Of a stretch of DNA of 64,000 nt, positions 1 to 12,934 are shown one piece after another. The translations under genes were made by a program, and so were the position numbers. The DNA comes from Symbiodinium natans (lineage: Eukaryota > Sar > Dinophyceae > Suessiales > Symbiodiniaceae), in assembly GCA_905221605.1 (NCBI GenBank), contig CAJNDS010000199.1, forward strand, positions 62,001 to 126,000. The letters are read 5' to 3'. The first letter of the stretch is position 1. Every line of letters begins with the position of its first letter. A model generated the notes under the pieces. It saw nothing but the letters and a program-made list of their open reading frames with translations. It was not told where the DNA came from and did no database searches.

Positions 1-905
1 GGGTGCAAGCTTGAAGAAGGTTTACCAACACAAGTTGGCTCTTATTCATCTCATTCCTGCTCTGATCAAGGGTTTGGCATGCTCGCTGACGTTGTAGTGA
101 CTCTCTTGCCTGTCAGCAAGTCTGCATGTGAACTTGCACTGCCCCCTGCGACATCCACAGCTGCAAGGCGGTATGCTTGCTTCATTCGCATCTACACCCA
201 CACTTCTCACTTCCACAAGCGAGAGAAGACTTCAACTATATAGGAAGAAGGACGAATGGAGCCTCAAACCGCGTAGCTTCAATCGAGATGGAAACTTGCC
301 AACCTCGAGCTGGACCACAAAGTCAAAGCAGCGTTTGCGACTGTGAGCTTCAATCGCGGATGTTACACTGTAGGCCGCATGCTGCATGGTTCGGTCTGCT
401 GAAGATGTACAGGCGACAGGGGCTACAATGCCTGGGGCTATGGCCGTGTCATGGTGGAAAATGATGGCGCTTACCACAGCCCTGTCCTGCTCCGGTGATA
501 CCTGGCCCAGATTTGGCAAGGCCGAAACTGGAATACCCGACCTAGAACTGCTTCAAACTTTCAGCTTGCTTTCCGGAACAAATTCGTCAGGCGACAAACA
601 TCCACGCATAGACCTTAGCTCCACGAACTTCGGCGGATGGCCAAGAAGACTCGAAAACATGTAGATTCGGCAGGCAGTTCGAGCAGTCCGAACTCCGACA
701 AGGAGTCTACCTCACAATTGCAAGCAAAGGCACATGCGAGTCACCGATGCCTGCAGAATTACCCTGAGCAGCTCCAGGGTAGCCAAAGCCTGGAACAAGC
801 GAAAGTCAACTTCAGCAAGTGCTTGCGGAAGAAACTGCAGCTCAGTCATTGGGCAAGTCGAACGCATCAGGAAGCCTGGTAATCTGAAGAAGTTGCCGTG
901 CAGGG
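1..905. other. no recognisable gene
   Basis: I see no convincing exon, repeat or RNA gene here. Short open frames exist on both strands but have no protein-like composition and no paired splice signals. Confidence 0.4.
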
Positions 906-1272
906 TCACCTAGCAGAGTGCATGAAGCCTGGTAACGCTCCAATTTCAGGCCCCTTGTCTTTGGGGCCCCCTTTATAGACTACGGCAGCCTCATAACAAG
1001 CACCTCCACGAAGGACCAAAGGACCCAATTTTCCGGCATCGGCCTGGCAGAGCTTCTTTCTCAGTGCCACCAGCTCGGCTACCTCCTCGAGCTCCTGCAG
1101 GAAGGACCCACTGATGTTTCGTATACCCTCTGATGATGGATGATGATGGGTTCTTGTGGCATATCTTGGCGGCAATCTCTGACCGAAGCATGCACACTCT
1201 CACAGCAAGCCGGCTGCTGGACCCATCGCAGGAAATCTTACGAACTTGCTGCTGCTGCTTGAACAGGATCAT
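906..1272 (-). CDS. possible exon pair, unknown protein
   Basis: I do not recognise the product. Two overlapping minus frames look protein-like: an upstream piece around 1160-1272 (contains LAVRVCMLRSEIAAK) and a downstream piece around 910-1143 (contains ELEEVAELVALRKKL and LRGGACYEAAVVYK). They are in different frames. The join could be a very short intron ending at CATCATCAG near 1144, or an indel in the ATC-rich stretch. The downstream piece could end at a GTGACC donor near 909. Codon choice and the Leu/Glu helix pattern are the only support. Confidence 0.3.
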
Positions 1273-1284
1273 GAGCCGCTGCTG

Positions 1285-1332
1285 AGCTATCCATAGCTAT
1301 CCATAGCTATCCATAGCTATCCATAGCTATCC
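1285..1332. repeat. 10-bp tandem array (AGCTATCCAT)
   Basis: Four full copies and one partial copy of the decamer AGCTATCCAT stand head to tail with no mismatches. Confidence 0.95.
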
Positions 1333-2972
1333 GAGGCGAGGGGCCTTTGCAGGGAGCGCATTCAGGTCCAGCTCGAGGCCTGTGTGCACAAACGACCCGA
1401 CATGCAGGGCCGATTGACATCTAGAGCACGTAGGGTTATTGCTTATGGGCAAGCAGCACAAGGCAAGTAGAACAATTACAAAAGCAAAACACCGCGCCGG
1501 AAACTATCAGCAAGCTCTAAACTAATGCCAGAAGATATCGCAGTCAAAATATGTGTTGCATGCTTCGCATGGTTTCCCCATTCAGATGGCCGCTCGCCAG
1601 TCTAGCGATCGGCTTTGACTAAAATGGTGAAACTGTAATCCACATTTGCTGCTCTCACGAAGTCAGATCATACAGCGCTAGCAAGCGCTAACTGTAGGAT
1701 CTCATCTCGACACCAGTGAGCTTTGGGTGGTGTGCCGCATGCGTCAACGTTTGGGCTTGTGCATCTAAGCTCGGGCAGCCTGCAGGGTTTCGGCAAGAGC
1801 CCAGGGAGACTTCACATGAGGGTCAGTAATTTACTGTGGGCACAGACATGACCGAGAGCAGGGCCAAACGTGCCCCAAAGAGACACAATGAAGCGTGTCC
1901 TAGGCGAGTCGGGAACAAGGGCAAGTCGAGAACATGTTAAACTTTACGCGGAATGAAAATTTCGACGCATCCCCTTCCTTGACTTCCTTGTTCTTGCCTG
2001 CACTCTCACTTGCTCCAGACGTGCTACGGGATGTTGAAATGCCCACGCGCGTGCCAACAAGACTCAGCAGGTAGAATTCATGCATATGTCAGGGATGAGA
2101 GTTGCCTCTCACTCAGGTGCTGACTTCATGATTTGCCTCACAGGCTGAGCTACAACAAAGGATTTCTTTGTATGCCGACAGGCCGATTCCGTTTTTCAAG
2201 CAACTCCAATCGCCACACTGCACAAACAGTTCTTTCTCTTGCGCAAAAGTTGTCTCCCGCTTGGGTTGCAGCGTGCGACGAGTCTGATGGCTAGGACCTT
2301 GGGCAGTGGGACTCGGGAACTTTGGCAGCATGGCCGAAGACTATGCCAGCCACGTGACGACACATTGCAAAGCACACCATGCATCCGTAATGGGCACCCC
2401 GACATGCTGCAATGTGCGCGCCCATACATCGTGTCGGAGCCTCGGCTTGCGCCCGACTCCCTGCTGACCTACCCGAGAGCTCGCCAATGCAAATTTGCAC
2501 AAGTGGCAGCTGAGTGCTATGCCCACAAAGAGGTTCCCATGTGGATGCGGGTCCGCGTAAACGCATCTGAGTTGTCAGAACACCAGGCCTCCCAAAAGGC
2601 ATTTCGAGGACACTCGGGCACAAGAGGATGGCCCCATGGAACCGATTTTGTGCACATTAACCAATCATTAACCCACGCCCTCAATGGCATCGGGCCTGCG
2701 GACACCACGCGAGCAACGCCGCATCGAAGCGTCCTCCTCCGGACCTCGATGAGGAGCTCGGCGAAGCATTTTTTGCTATTTGTGAGGGCGCTCTCTCTTA
2801 ACCTCGCTCCCCTGGGTCTGCAGCCCCCAGAGAAGCATCCCCACACCATCATGTAATAACTAGTGATTGGAATTATAGTATCCCCCGTGCCTAATTCTTG
2901 CGAGCGCAGAACCACTGTTTTCTCCTTCACAACCCGGCAGAAAATAGCTGCAGCCGGGTCATGTGAACCACA
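1333..2972. other. no recognisable gene
   Basis: No exon with paired splice sites was found. The longest open frame (2239-2856, plus, 205 codons) has no motif and a shuffled-looking Arg/His/Ser composition, so it is not called as a gene. Confidence 0.35.
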
Positions 2973-2989
2973 TGTGTGTGTGTGTGTGC
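2973..2989. repeat. (TG)n microsatellite
   Basis: Uninterrupted TG dinucleotide run. Confidence 0.9.
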
Positions 2990-4109
2990 TCTCTCAATAT
3001 TGCTATTAAAACCCTCCTTAAGCATAGGTCGCACCTTTAATACAATTATAAGTGAACGAAGTGAGTGCATCAAATGCATTAAACGGGCTAACGAAATAAC
3101 CGGGCCAAACACTGTCGGAATCTTATCCTCGGCCGTGAGAGTAGACAAAGAGCGTATCATAAGACCTAAGATCCATTCGCCCCGGGGCTCCCAACGCACA
3201 GCTTTCAAAGAGCACGTGCGGAAAACGCGAGGTGATCGTCTGCGATGTCAAGTTCAAAGGAGGCTGAAGACACGAAGCATGACAGAACACGAAAGGCTCA
3301 CTAAGGAAGCCTCGAAGATTCGATAGAGCCCCAGGACATAGCGGTGGTAGACCTGCATAAGAAGATCACACTGCACAAGAGATAACGCCGTTGTCGAAGC
3401 ATTCAACCCCACCAGTGAAGTAGCAAAAGATGTGTATCAAGTGCAGAAGCTGCTTCGCCAGCTGTAGCAGCTACCACTGGCTCAGGAAAGTGGTCATTTA
3501 ACTGCTCATGCTTGTTCATTACAAGTCTTGATGAAGGCGGAAGTTCACTTGCCAAAACTCGACCTCATCGTCTCACGGGCGGTACAGCATATTTGCAAAA
3601 AGAATTCTTAACTAGCAGTTCACCACGCAGGTTTTTGCAGCCTTGGTTATTTGGCACGACCAGGTTCACCAGACAAAACAAATCATTTGCCCACCTCTTG
3701 GTGAATGCACACACACACACACACACACACGAATACCTCGAACAGCCCACAGGCCTCGCCCTGTTGCTTCGGCCTAGGATCACCGCGCCGCGCTGTGAGG
3801 GCTTGGCCGAAGGCATTTTACATTGCTACACTATGCAATCTATTGCTCTGTCACAACCAGATGTCGCCAGAACGGGCCACACGACCAGCACATTCCCTGG
3901 CTGCCACAACTCAAAACTGAACCTTCAGCCAGGCTGCGGCAGCGCTGCCGAGAAAGCATCGGTGAGGGCCCGATTCATGTCCCACCTGCTGGGATTCTTG
4001 CCACATCAGTGGCAACGGCGGTGAGCACGCGTGGTATTGATTCGTGTTTTGTGGATGTAGGCTTCGGAATGTTGCGACGTAGGGCGTAAATCCGAGCACC
4101 TGTTTAATT
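2990..4109. other. mostly non-coding; short CA microsatellite at 3708-3730
   Basis: Apart from the pure CA run at 3708-3730 I see no firm feature. A plus-strand open frame at 2976-3326 (116 codons, Arg/Lys-rich second half) has no splice or homology support. Confidence 0.35.
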
Positions 4110-4116
4110 GGGGGGG

Positions 4117-4149
<33 letters not shown>
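4110..4149. repeat. G tract followed by C tract
   Basis: Eleven G (4110-4120) run directly into about twenty-nine C (4121-4149). Such a junction can fold on itself, and its true length may be uncertain because homopolymers are hard to sequence. Confidence 0.85.
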
Positions 4150-4150
<1 letters not shown>

Positions 4151-4345
4151 CCCGCCACAATAAGAAAGGCAGGGTTCCGCAATAGTATGACCATGGCCCT
4201 GTATTGATTCTCGATTAAGACAATAAGAATGCATTGAAAACAATAGGAATGTATAGAATTTCTATTAAAACTGAATAACAAAGTATTGAGTCTCTATGAA
4301 ACACAATAGGAACGTATTGAATCTCTATTTAAACTGAATAGCAAG

Positions 4346-4785
4346 ACCAGGGCTCCCCCCCCCAAGGCCTCCCATAATTGTGGTCCCTTTTTTTATCATG
4401 CTGTCTTTGCTAGGCAGAGCCCACAAGGGGTAGCTCAGGAAAGAATAAAAAAAATCCTCCAGTAAGCAATCACATAAGAAATCCTAGCTTTCTGAAAGGG
4501 CCTCAGTTTCTGGGAAAGTACAGCTTCGGCTCTTTTAAGCTTGTACTTTTAAGCTTCGGCTTCTTCGAAGACTACAGGACCAGGGCTCCCCCCCACAGGG
4601 CTTCCCATAATTGTGTTCCCTTTTTATAAGTGTGATGCTGCCGCCTTTGCCGGGCAGAGCCCACAAGGGGTAGCTCAGGAAAGAATGAAAACTTCTCTCC
4701 TCCAGCAAGCAATCACATCAGAAATCCTAGCTTTCTGAAGGGCCCCGGATTCTGGAAAAACAAAGCTTCGGCTTCTTTAAAGCTT
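4346..4785. repeat. diverged direct duplication of about 200 bp
   Basis: Copy 1 (about 4346-4545) and copy 2 (about 4579-4785) share the same order of blocks: ACCAGGGCTCCCCCC, CCCATAATTGTG, GGCAGAGCCCACAAGGGG, TAGCTCAGGAAAGAAT, ATCCTAGCTTTCTGAA and AGCTTCGGCT. Two copies of TTCTTTAAATGTGGTGGTAT follow at about 4841 and 4922. It lies in an AT-rich island and has no coding potential that I can see. Confidence 0.85.
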
Positions 4786-5660
4786 TTACCTTTAAGCCAA
4801 AAAAAGGAGCCCTAGAATTTTTTTGAACCCCGTCATGTTTTTCTTTAAATGTGGTGGTATTTCCCCGTACGAAGTCCCCCGTAATGGAAAGTAGTCTTCC
4901 GGCGGCCTTCTCGGCGAAATAAATTTCTTTAAATGTGGTGGTATTAATTAAACAGGTGCTCGGATTAGGCTTGTACAGGAGCTCTTGTACTGGAACTGCC
5001 TCAAAGACCCTGGAATCCATCCCACCTGTCAGTCTTGCACATGAATCCGCCCTTGAGACCCTGTTAACGCCTGGTTGAAAAAGACCCTAGAATCTGCACC
5101 CTTGCGAACCCACCCTCGGGACACCAACCACCTAACTTTGTAACCGTACCAGCTAACTCTCATTTTATTACCACCTTCGAAAGCTTTGGTTTTTTAGTGG
5201 TCTTGTTCATGGTGTTCTTGTGCTCCCTAAATATTATATTAAAAGACCATATGAAATGTCACTGGTTATAGTGCGGCCCCAAGAAGAATATAGTAAGGCC
5301 ACCATGAAAAGTATATTGTATTTCGTTCAAAATATTATTGTAATTCACGCGTCACTTTGTTCCTTGTAATTACAATTTTATTATTCTCTTCATAGTAGTT
5401 CCTAAGGACAAGAGTAATAGTAATAATATCCCGGGCGATCATAAGGGATTTATAGTGTGCCCGGGGAATATTATACTAAAGGTGAAGATAGAACGGTTAA
5501 AGCACAAGAAAGCTGGAACACCGTGGAGAACGTGACAGCAGCTATGAAGAATCCAGGGGCCTGTGTCTTACTGTTGGTGCTTAAGGGAAGTGGACTAGAG
5601 AATTGTTGCAAAAACCGTGTTAAAACCGTGAGTCAATAATGACAGGTCCAAAGAGTGAGG
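4786..5660. other. AT-rich island without a gene
   Basis: AT content is visibly higher than in the surroundings, with tracts such as AATATTATATTAAAAG and AAAATATTATTGTAATT. No exon is recognisable. Confidence 0.5.
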
Positions 5661-6029
5661 ACCCAAGGGGCATTTGGGAATGGAGTTTGTCCACTGCATG
5701 CACTCACTTCAGCTGATATTTCGCGATGAGACGTTGAGAGAGAGAGACCTCCTATATGAGGACGTGCGGAGGCACCCTTTTTGGGACCCTCCAGGCCTAT
5801 GGGGATCCCTTAATTTCAGAAGCCTTAAGAGCCCCGAAGCCCTCGATTGCGAGCCAGGTCGGGGCGGCCGACGCGCGCTCGCATATGATCTCATGCCATC
5901 AGCAGTGACCAAGTGACAAGGTGACTTTAAGTGCAGCTGGCGCCACTTTACATACTCGATGTTCGCGCCCTTGAGGACCTGCAGCTGCGCACTTGGGGTT
6001 GTTTTCAGGTCCTGTTGAAGATGAAAATG

Positions 6030-6092
6030 GTTGGTAGAGCCTGGTAAAGCCTGGTAGAGCCTGGTAGAGCCTGGTAGAGCCTGGTAGAGCCC
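6030..6092. repeat. 10-bp tandem array (TGGTAGAGCC)
   Basis: About six head-to-tail copies of TGGTAGAGCC, one with a G to A change (TGGTAAAGCC). Confidence 0.95.
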
Positions 6093-6457
6093 ATTACAGT
6101 CGGACCCCCCCCAAAAAGGGCCCCGAGCTAAGAGCAATCCCAAAGTCGCGATGCTTTTGAGGGGCGTACAGAGCTCACAGTGTCGATGATGTAGTCCTGA
6201 AGCCACATACAAGTTCCGGAGGCTTGCCGGAATACGGCCTTCTCACATCATCTACACCATCTGCTCGGCCATGCAATTCTGCAAGATACCGTACTCACGT
6301 ACGCACGGTGCACTTTGGCGACCGTTCGGTTTGCGACTCTTCGGATTTCCTGGACTTCCACACGCGTCAGGTCCAAGACGAGCTGGTTCCTGCGCCCACA
6401 ATCACAGGAGTCTGGAGACAAAGTGCTTTCCAGAGGTGGCCGATGCCGGACTGCATG

Positions 6458-6679
6458 TCAAGATAACAGAACTACTTCATCTTCCGCGCACAAGATCTTT
6501 TGATATCTTTTCGTCTTCTCATCTTTTTCGCTGTAGGCCTGGCAGACGGACAAAGCCTTACCCTGTATCTTCGCGGTAGCTTTTCCGCACTTTGCTGCCA
6601 TCAGCCCTCGATGCGCGTGAAAACATAGTTGTAGGCGACGCGCAGCAGAACCTGTTGCTACAGTGGGGGTCTTTACCAC
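6458..6679 (-). CDS. possible exon, unknown
   Basis: The frame contains AKIQGKALSVCQAYSEKDE and ends in a stop at 6458. The charged, helix-like composition differs from the background, but I see no convincing acceptor and no family match. It could be a chance frame. Confidence 0.2.
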   Translation of the reverse strand: MVKTPTVATGSAARRLQLCFHAHRGLMAAKCGKATAKIQGKALSVCQAYSEKDEKTKRYQKILCAEDEVVLLS

Positions 6680-7978
6680 AAGGACACCTGATCAGAACTA
6701 AGCACGGGACAGCAACACAACTGCAGCTCGGCCTTGTACCCCATGGCACGCATGGGCTCCACAATGTTTTGGGCTGCTTCGATGATCACCACCTCGATCT
6801 CAAGGCACAAGCCACGGAGAATCAGAGAGAGAGAGAGGGTCCAAAAAAATGATGTTCTTGAGTCTTAATGCCAGTATAGTCCCAGCTACATCGAAGACGC
6901 AACCTTCTTGATGAACACGGCCGAAGATTGGTCTGCACAGGGAATGTTGCATTTCTTGCCGTGCACTCCGCAACAGTATACTTCATTCAGTGTACGATAG
7001 TGACTCGTGACCTGTCATAGCCCTCGGCGTCAATGGATAACACTGTGAAGGGTTGCTTGCCACAGCGACCTGCCAGATGGCAAACGATGCCAGGAGAACG
7101 TGCACCAAAGCAATTCATGCACCTTCAAAGGTGCGAAGAGAGCTGCCATGATTTGTGCAGGCTTGCGATGTGGACGCGGAGACTTGGTGTTCCGCACTGG
7201 GAAGGAGGCACCCGGATGAGGATTCACGGTGCAAAAACGTGAGCCATCAACCCTTGACCCGAAGCACTCCCACAGCATTTCGCCCCAAAACCTGGCAGCG
7301 AATGCTGCAATCGAAGCGCTTCAGACACTTGCTGGTGCGTGGATGGGTGGCTTCGTCCTAGTTTTGAGAGCATTTGTGCCATGTGCACATGTACCCGGTG
7401 CACCTGCAAAGAATATTGTCAAAACCCCCAAAATCCTGGCACCACCACTGGGCAGGTTCTACCACAGGTGCAGCTGCCTAAATTGTGGACTTGCAGTGAG
7501 CACTGATCAAGCTCGTTCCTATTGGCCGTCGGGTTCCGGGAATCATGTGAGGGAACAAGTGTGAGCACTTGCATTCCACACGCGCAACCCCTAACCATGG
7601 CCTTTTTGGATGTACTCCTTCTGCTGCTCACCTTAAACTAAACCAAAACATCAGCAATAGCGCAACGAACCGTCGAGCGCGCTTGGTCACAGAGTTGTGT
7701 GCAGGGTGGCCATTTGCAGCAAGCAGGCAAATGCAATCACTAGGCGTCCAAAACAGATAACGAACAACGCGTGATTTGCATGTCGCTTTGCAGATTTTGC
7801 CCTGACCGTGCCAGCACTGAGAAGGCCACACACCAGCCGCGCGTCTGCCGCAGCTATGTGGTAAACAAAGTCCTTGGGATTGGTGCACGGGTAAGCCACT
7901 GGGCAAAAAAGCCTGCTGTGCGTCGAATGCAGAAACACCAAGCCAAAAACACACAAACACTCGCACAAGCATGCACGG

Positions 7979-8078
7979 AGGCACCCACACCCCCGCACAC
8001 GCGCACACACCCGCACACAACCGGACGTAACCCCACACACCCGCACGCACCCGCACACACACACACACACACACACAC
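7979..8078. repeat. CCGCACACA/CA microsatellite
   Basis: Imperfect CCGCACACAC units ending in a pure CA run. Confidence 0.9.
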
Positions 8079-8698
8079 GTTGACTTGTCTGGAACTGATG
8101 AGACGGACACTCGACTGGACAACATCAAGCATCACAGAACCCTCAAAAGCATCTTGCAACTTTCATGCTGGCCTTGACTGAATCAACGCACTAAAGTCGG
8201 CTCACCTGTGATGGAAGTCCGTCAATGGACCCAACAACTTTTTGCTGCGCAGCCTCTTCGGTAACTCGGGCTGATGTGTATGACACTCGGCTCTGTGGGC
8301 CGAGGCAAAAGCACTGGCCTCGAAAGTGACATGGTCCGGTAACTTGCAAAGATTCTGAAGTCGAAACTCCTGACTGACCGCATTGCTGCAGGCACAACAC
8401 ACACGGACACTTCCTTGCTCGATGTCTCGAGCTGCATTTGTCACGGCAATCTGTCAATTGCTCTCCTACAGATGGTTCATTCGGAATTGCACAAGCGAGG
8501 ATGTTCAATAGATTCAACAATGCAAAGCATACACGATGGATGATGTCACAAATCTGTATTGAGCAGGTACACCGGAGCGGCCAACTCCGGCCCCACATCA
8601 CTGGTAGCTTCGTTGGACGCAGTCCCAGTGATGTGCTGCGTCCCCCCGCATGAAATTGAGAAAAGGCGTGACCCCAATCCTGCATGTACAGCAGGTTG

Positions 8699-8722
8699 CA
8701 CACACACACACACACACACACA
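8699..8722. repeat. (CA)n microsatellite
   Basis: Pure CA run. Confidence 0.9.
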
Positions 8723-9749
8723 CCGCACACACCCGCACACACTTGCTGACCCCCGAAAAAGTTAATCTGAACATTATATTATGATATTTCTGTGGCTTTC
8801 TTTGCAGCACATATTCACAGGTGGGGGGCATCTTCGTTGGCTGGAGACTCCCGTAAAGGGCTTCAAATCCCCTTGCAGTTCTCGAAGCATCCTTTGCTAT
8901 CAGGCTTGCACACACAGCTTTCTTTAAAGGAGTAGCTGACGTGGAAGGGCTTTTTGAACTTTCAAGCATATGGAGGTCTAGAAGGAGATTCATGGGGATT
9001 CGCAGGTCCATGCCGAAGCCTCCCCTGTGGCCTTGGTGTTGGCTACAGGAAATTCGCAAGCCAACGCCGCACGTTTCTGTAGCATGGAATCCGTGTGCAA
9101 GCGGTCCCTGGTTGATAGATTGGGGATTGGCAATGCCGCGGCTCCAGGGCCGAGCCCATGGAATGATGGAATCATGTTGTCAAGAACCAAGTTGCCCAGT
9201 ATCAAGTTGAGAGCATCATTTGCTTCGAATTGAAGCAACATTGTGCATCAAGAAGATCAGAACCGAGTAGTTCAAAAATCAAGCTCGATCTGGTCGAATG
9301 AAGCGCCTATTCCCGGCCCTTTGACAGAATGCTGGTCAAGAAGCACACTTGCTGACCCCCGAAAGGTTGCCCCCGAACGGGTAGTTGGAAATGCAACACA
9401 AGCTTCTGTACTCTCCGGGCTGAATACGATTGAACTGCCTTCAACACAAGTCGATCAGGAAAGAGCACAGTGGACGGTAGGAGCAGTGATCATTTTGAGA
9501 AACGTCCGAAACCAAACTTCAAAAAAACTTGGAGACTTGTATGGCGGTATAGCGATCGTAAAGTACGACGAGTGGTATACAGAGTGGTACATGTCTAGAA
9601 CAGTTCGTATCCGCATAATCCAAGAGCCACTGCGTTGGGTGACAGATGGCGACAGGTCTTGAAAAGTGGCACCCTCTGGCATGTGCAATGTACCATTTGC
9701 CAGCGATGACCGCAGCCCCTAGAGGTAATTGTTATATATTGAGAGAGCA

Positions 9750-9874
9750 CACGCAAACGCGCGCACGAGCGCACGCACGCACGCGCGCCCGCGCACGCGC
9801 GCCCGCGCACACGCGCGCCCGCGCGCCCGCGCGCCCGCGCGCCCGCGCACCCGCGCACCCGCACACGCGCACAC
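9750..9874. repeat. CGCGCCCGCGCA low-complexity array
   Basis: Alternating purine-pyrimidine GC-rich repeat of CGCGCC and CGCGCA units. It is Z-DNA-prone in principle. Confidence 0.9.
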
Positions 9875-10249
9875 TGAGTTGGAGTCAAGTTGACAAGAAA
9901 ACATCACAGGTCAAAATGGGGGTCTTCATTGGCACCTGCCCCAGTCCTTTTCCCCAGGTGCCCCCTGCTGAAAACAACATGCGAAATCATTGAAAACTGG
10001 CGTGCGGGCCACATGTTCTATTTGGACATTGATCAAACATCCGCTATCCTTGGTCCCAGGGAATCCCACACATATAAGATCCGCCAAGCCTAATTAATGT
10101 TGCCCAGATGGCTGGTGTCGCATCAAATTGGCGCTTCTTCTCCTGGCCAGACAGTCCCTGTCGTCTTGATTGGTACTGAATCCAAGATGGGCGAGGTGCA
10201 CCTTGACCAATGTGCTCTCCAAAGAGGCAGGGAAAACACGGTACCTTAC

Positions 10250-12073
10250 ATGCGCTGCTGTGCAAAAACTCCCCCACTGCTTGCAGCGACGTATGCTGGA
10301 TTGGCCATGAAAACGCACAAGAACATCCCTAGCAGAGAGAGCGAATTCAGTCGGTTGCACATGAGTTGCTCCATCAACTGCGCGCCTTCGACCAGCCCAC
10401 CTGTGGAAGGAGGAAGGATTGTCCAGCTGGTGAGAGTGGCGGTCGTCTGTTGGCTCTGCGAACTGTCGAATCTGCATTCTCCGAGCGACAGTTGAAGAGC
10501 TCGACGCGGCCCCGGAAGGTTGAGCCAGCTGCGGCGTAGCGCTTTCGGAGAGAAAGGAAGACCTGCAACGGCTCTTGGAAAGCACTGCACTTGCACTACT
10601 TGCACACTATGGTCATCACGGTACTTGCCACATCGGAGTGCCAATCCGCCACAAGCATCCAATGCCCATCCGGCCTCTGCTTCCGGCTCAAAGAGGACGG
10701 CCGTGTAGTTCCTAACCCGATCACATCACAGCGCGCTGCTCAGAAAACCGCAAACTGCAGCAAAGAGCTTGAAGTTGCCGAGCATCCGATAGTTTATCAA
10801 ATAGTAGGAGTTGGAATTCCAGACCTCAGAAATAGCAAGTATGATCTGGGTGCTTCTCTGCAACAACATCCGGGGAAGGTGGTGGCACTGACATACCGTT
10901 GGAATGCACCGTTGGAATGCACAAACTCACGCATCACCGTGGTCAACAAACTAATTACGTCCTTGGCACTCCATCATTCGCACCGATGTCCCAAACACAG
11001 CCCCCAGAAGGTACGTGCATGCCACTGCCTGCAATCATCCGAGGCTTTTGACACAGGCTACATCGCAAAATTCTGACCATTCTGATTGCCTTCAAGGCGG
11101 AAATAGAGCTGCCCCTCTGACAGATCCTCCGCGCCGCGAGAAAGGCAGACACATGCTTTCCACCGGGTCTAGCGCAGGCAACAACGTGCAGCAGAACTGT
11201 CTCGGATTCAGCGACGTTTCGGACATCAGCATCGGAGCAAACAAGCTGTTGATGCGCACGAAGCTCGTTCGGATGAGCCGGTACCTCGAAGAGTGTCGAG
11301 ACGAGCTTGGCAGGTCGTGCACGATGGTTGCACACAAACTATTCTCATGCCTTGTAGCCCACTGCCAGAGGAGGAGAGTGGCAAATGACAGGCTCAGGAA
11401 AGCCGTCGTCCAGCGGCCCTGAGAATGGGGACCGTTACAATCCAGTACAAGGGGAACGGGTCTCTCTCCTCTCGAGGTGCAGGCTGCTTGCTTATCTTGC
11501 ATCCAGGCGGCGCCGAGCCATGATGGACCTTGCAGCTGTCGACACTTGGTAGGGCTTGGAAGCGCGAAGCACTGGTAGAAAACAGGAGCCTGCTATCCGC
11601 CCCGTGGTCAGATCATAGCAGCTCCGTCGTGGATGGTCCTTTCTCAGCAGGCATCGTTGGCTCGCGGATTCTTCAGAAGCCCTGGTCTTGCAAGCGTCCG
11701 CTTCTCCAGAACACCGGTTTCCACGTCCTTCATGATTATGCGGTTTGCACACCATGGCGTTGGAAGCAGGCGCGATCTTAGGATGTCAGTGAAAGTCTGC
11801 AGTTTGAGGGGCAACCAATCCAGAATGCAAGTTAACACGTTCTGAAATTTGTCGGCGTACACCTCTGAACTTTTCGGGTCGGGCGTAGGGCTCAGATGGA
11901 TCTGTCCAGAAGGAATTCGCGCTGCTCTCTGCTTTGTTGTACATAGGAGTGGCCTACAGAATCTTTACAAGGGTAGCATGCAGCAATTATGCTTGGTCCG
12001 GGCTCAAAGAGTTCCGGCAACTTTGGCCAAAACAGCTGGTTTGGCATCGATGAAATATCTACGAAAGCAACAT
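10250..12073 (-). CDS. multi-exon gene, unknown membrane-associated protein (partial)
   Basis: I do not recognise the family. Four exons have good edges. Exon 11958-12073 (38 codons, contains VAFVDISSMPNQLFWPK) has donor GTAGGC in phase 0. It joins exon 11715-11862 (contains VYADKFQNVLTCILDWLP), whose donor is GTGTTC. Exon 11164-11418 (85 codons) follows a CCCCATTCTCAG acceptor, ends at GTGGAA, and carries a hydrophobic stretch FLSLSFATLLLWQWA. Exon 10250-10400 follows a pyrimidine-rich acceptor ending TTCCACAG, ends at GTAAGG, and carries another hydrophobic stretch LLGMFLCVFMANPAYV. Third positions in the 11.2-kb exon are mostly G or C in this frame and mixed in the competing frame. Exons between and beyond these are not resolved, and the 10.25-kb exon could belong to a neighbour. 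Confidence 0.5.
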
Positions 12074-12934
12074 CTGGCAAGGTCTTAAAGGTCTTAACAG
12101 TCCCGGAGTTGGGCCGAAGCACCCCACGACAACTTGTTTGTGTGTGTGTTGCCTGCCCTCCGAACGAAGCCGGGCAGGATGATGCAGCACCTCAACGTGT
12201 TTCAGCGATGCCATTCATGTACTGATGGTCACGTCAATGTTGTCGAACTGTTTTCTGATGCGCTCTGGGCATCCCTGCCCATTCGGGGTGGGACATGTAA
12301 AGCTCACTGTCCTGAAGCACGACTCACCCTGCCCATATGCATTTCGATGAAGGGAATGCTTCAATGACGCTCATGCTCCCATGGAAGCTGGCGAATCAAA
12401 TCAGGTCCTTGTTTACCATCTCTGGCTCGACCCACACGCCAAGCTTCAGACCCATCTGGTTCAGGTCCTAGAGTCATGTAGCACAGCTCCGATTTGGGAT
12501 GGCTTCAAAGCTGCTTCAAAAGCACGGGTTGGCACCTCTGCCAGCCCCTTCAGGCCTGAATGACAGCAGGCGTCAGATGGATGCCATGGAAATCGCAGCT
12601 CTGCCAATGTCTATAAAAAACTACGGCGGCACGGAATAGCATTGCTCTTCTGTATACTTGAACACAAACCCTAGCAGGCGGGCGGCATTTCTGAGCAAGG
12701 TTGTTGGCTTGGCTGAAAACACGTCCCAACATTGATTACCAGACTGTGCTGGAAAAACTACCCTGAGTTGCGGCGGCTGTCGTGCATGGAGCACTAACTT
12801 TCCAGTGGTTGCTTTTGGTGGCTTTTGTGGTTGAAGCTGAGAGTTCTGAAAGGTAAGCATCGGGGGTTGCGGTTAAGGGCTTGGATGCACCAGTAGCCCG
12901 GACATTCTAATCCTACGGGCACGGATTCGTCAAT
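12074..12934. other. no recognisable gene
   Basis: Short open frames only. I see no firm exon, although upstream exons of the minus-strand gene ending at 12073 may lie here. Confidence 0.35.

Larger units (their letters stand above)
6680..10249. other. microsatellite-rich non-coding region
   Basis: It holds CA/CG-rich simple repeats, listed separately. A plus-strand open frame at 9243-9662 (139 codons, aromatic-rich near its end) has low G/C at third codon positions and no splice context, so I leave it uncalled. A 21-bp block starting CACACTTGCTGACCCCCGAA occurs twice, near 8738 and 9346. Confidence 0.4.

Noticed and set aside
2239-2856. 205-codon plus-strand open frame
   Set aside because: Long, but without motif, splice context or coding-like codon use. 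The opposite strand is also open over part of it.
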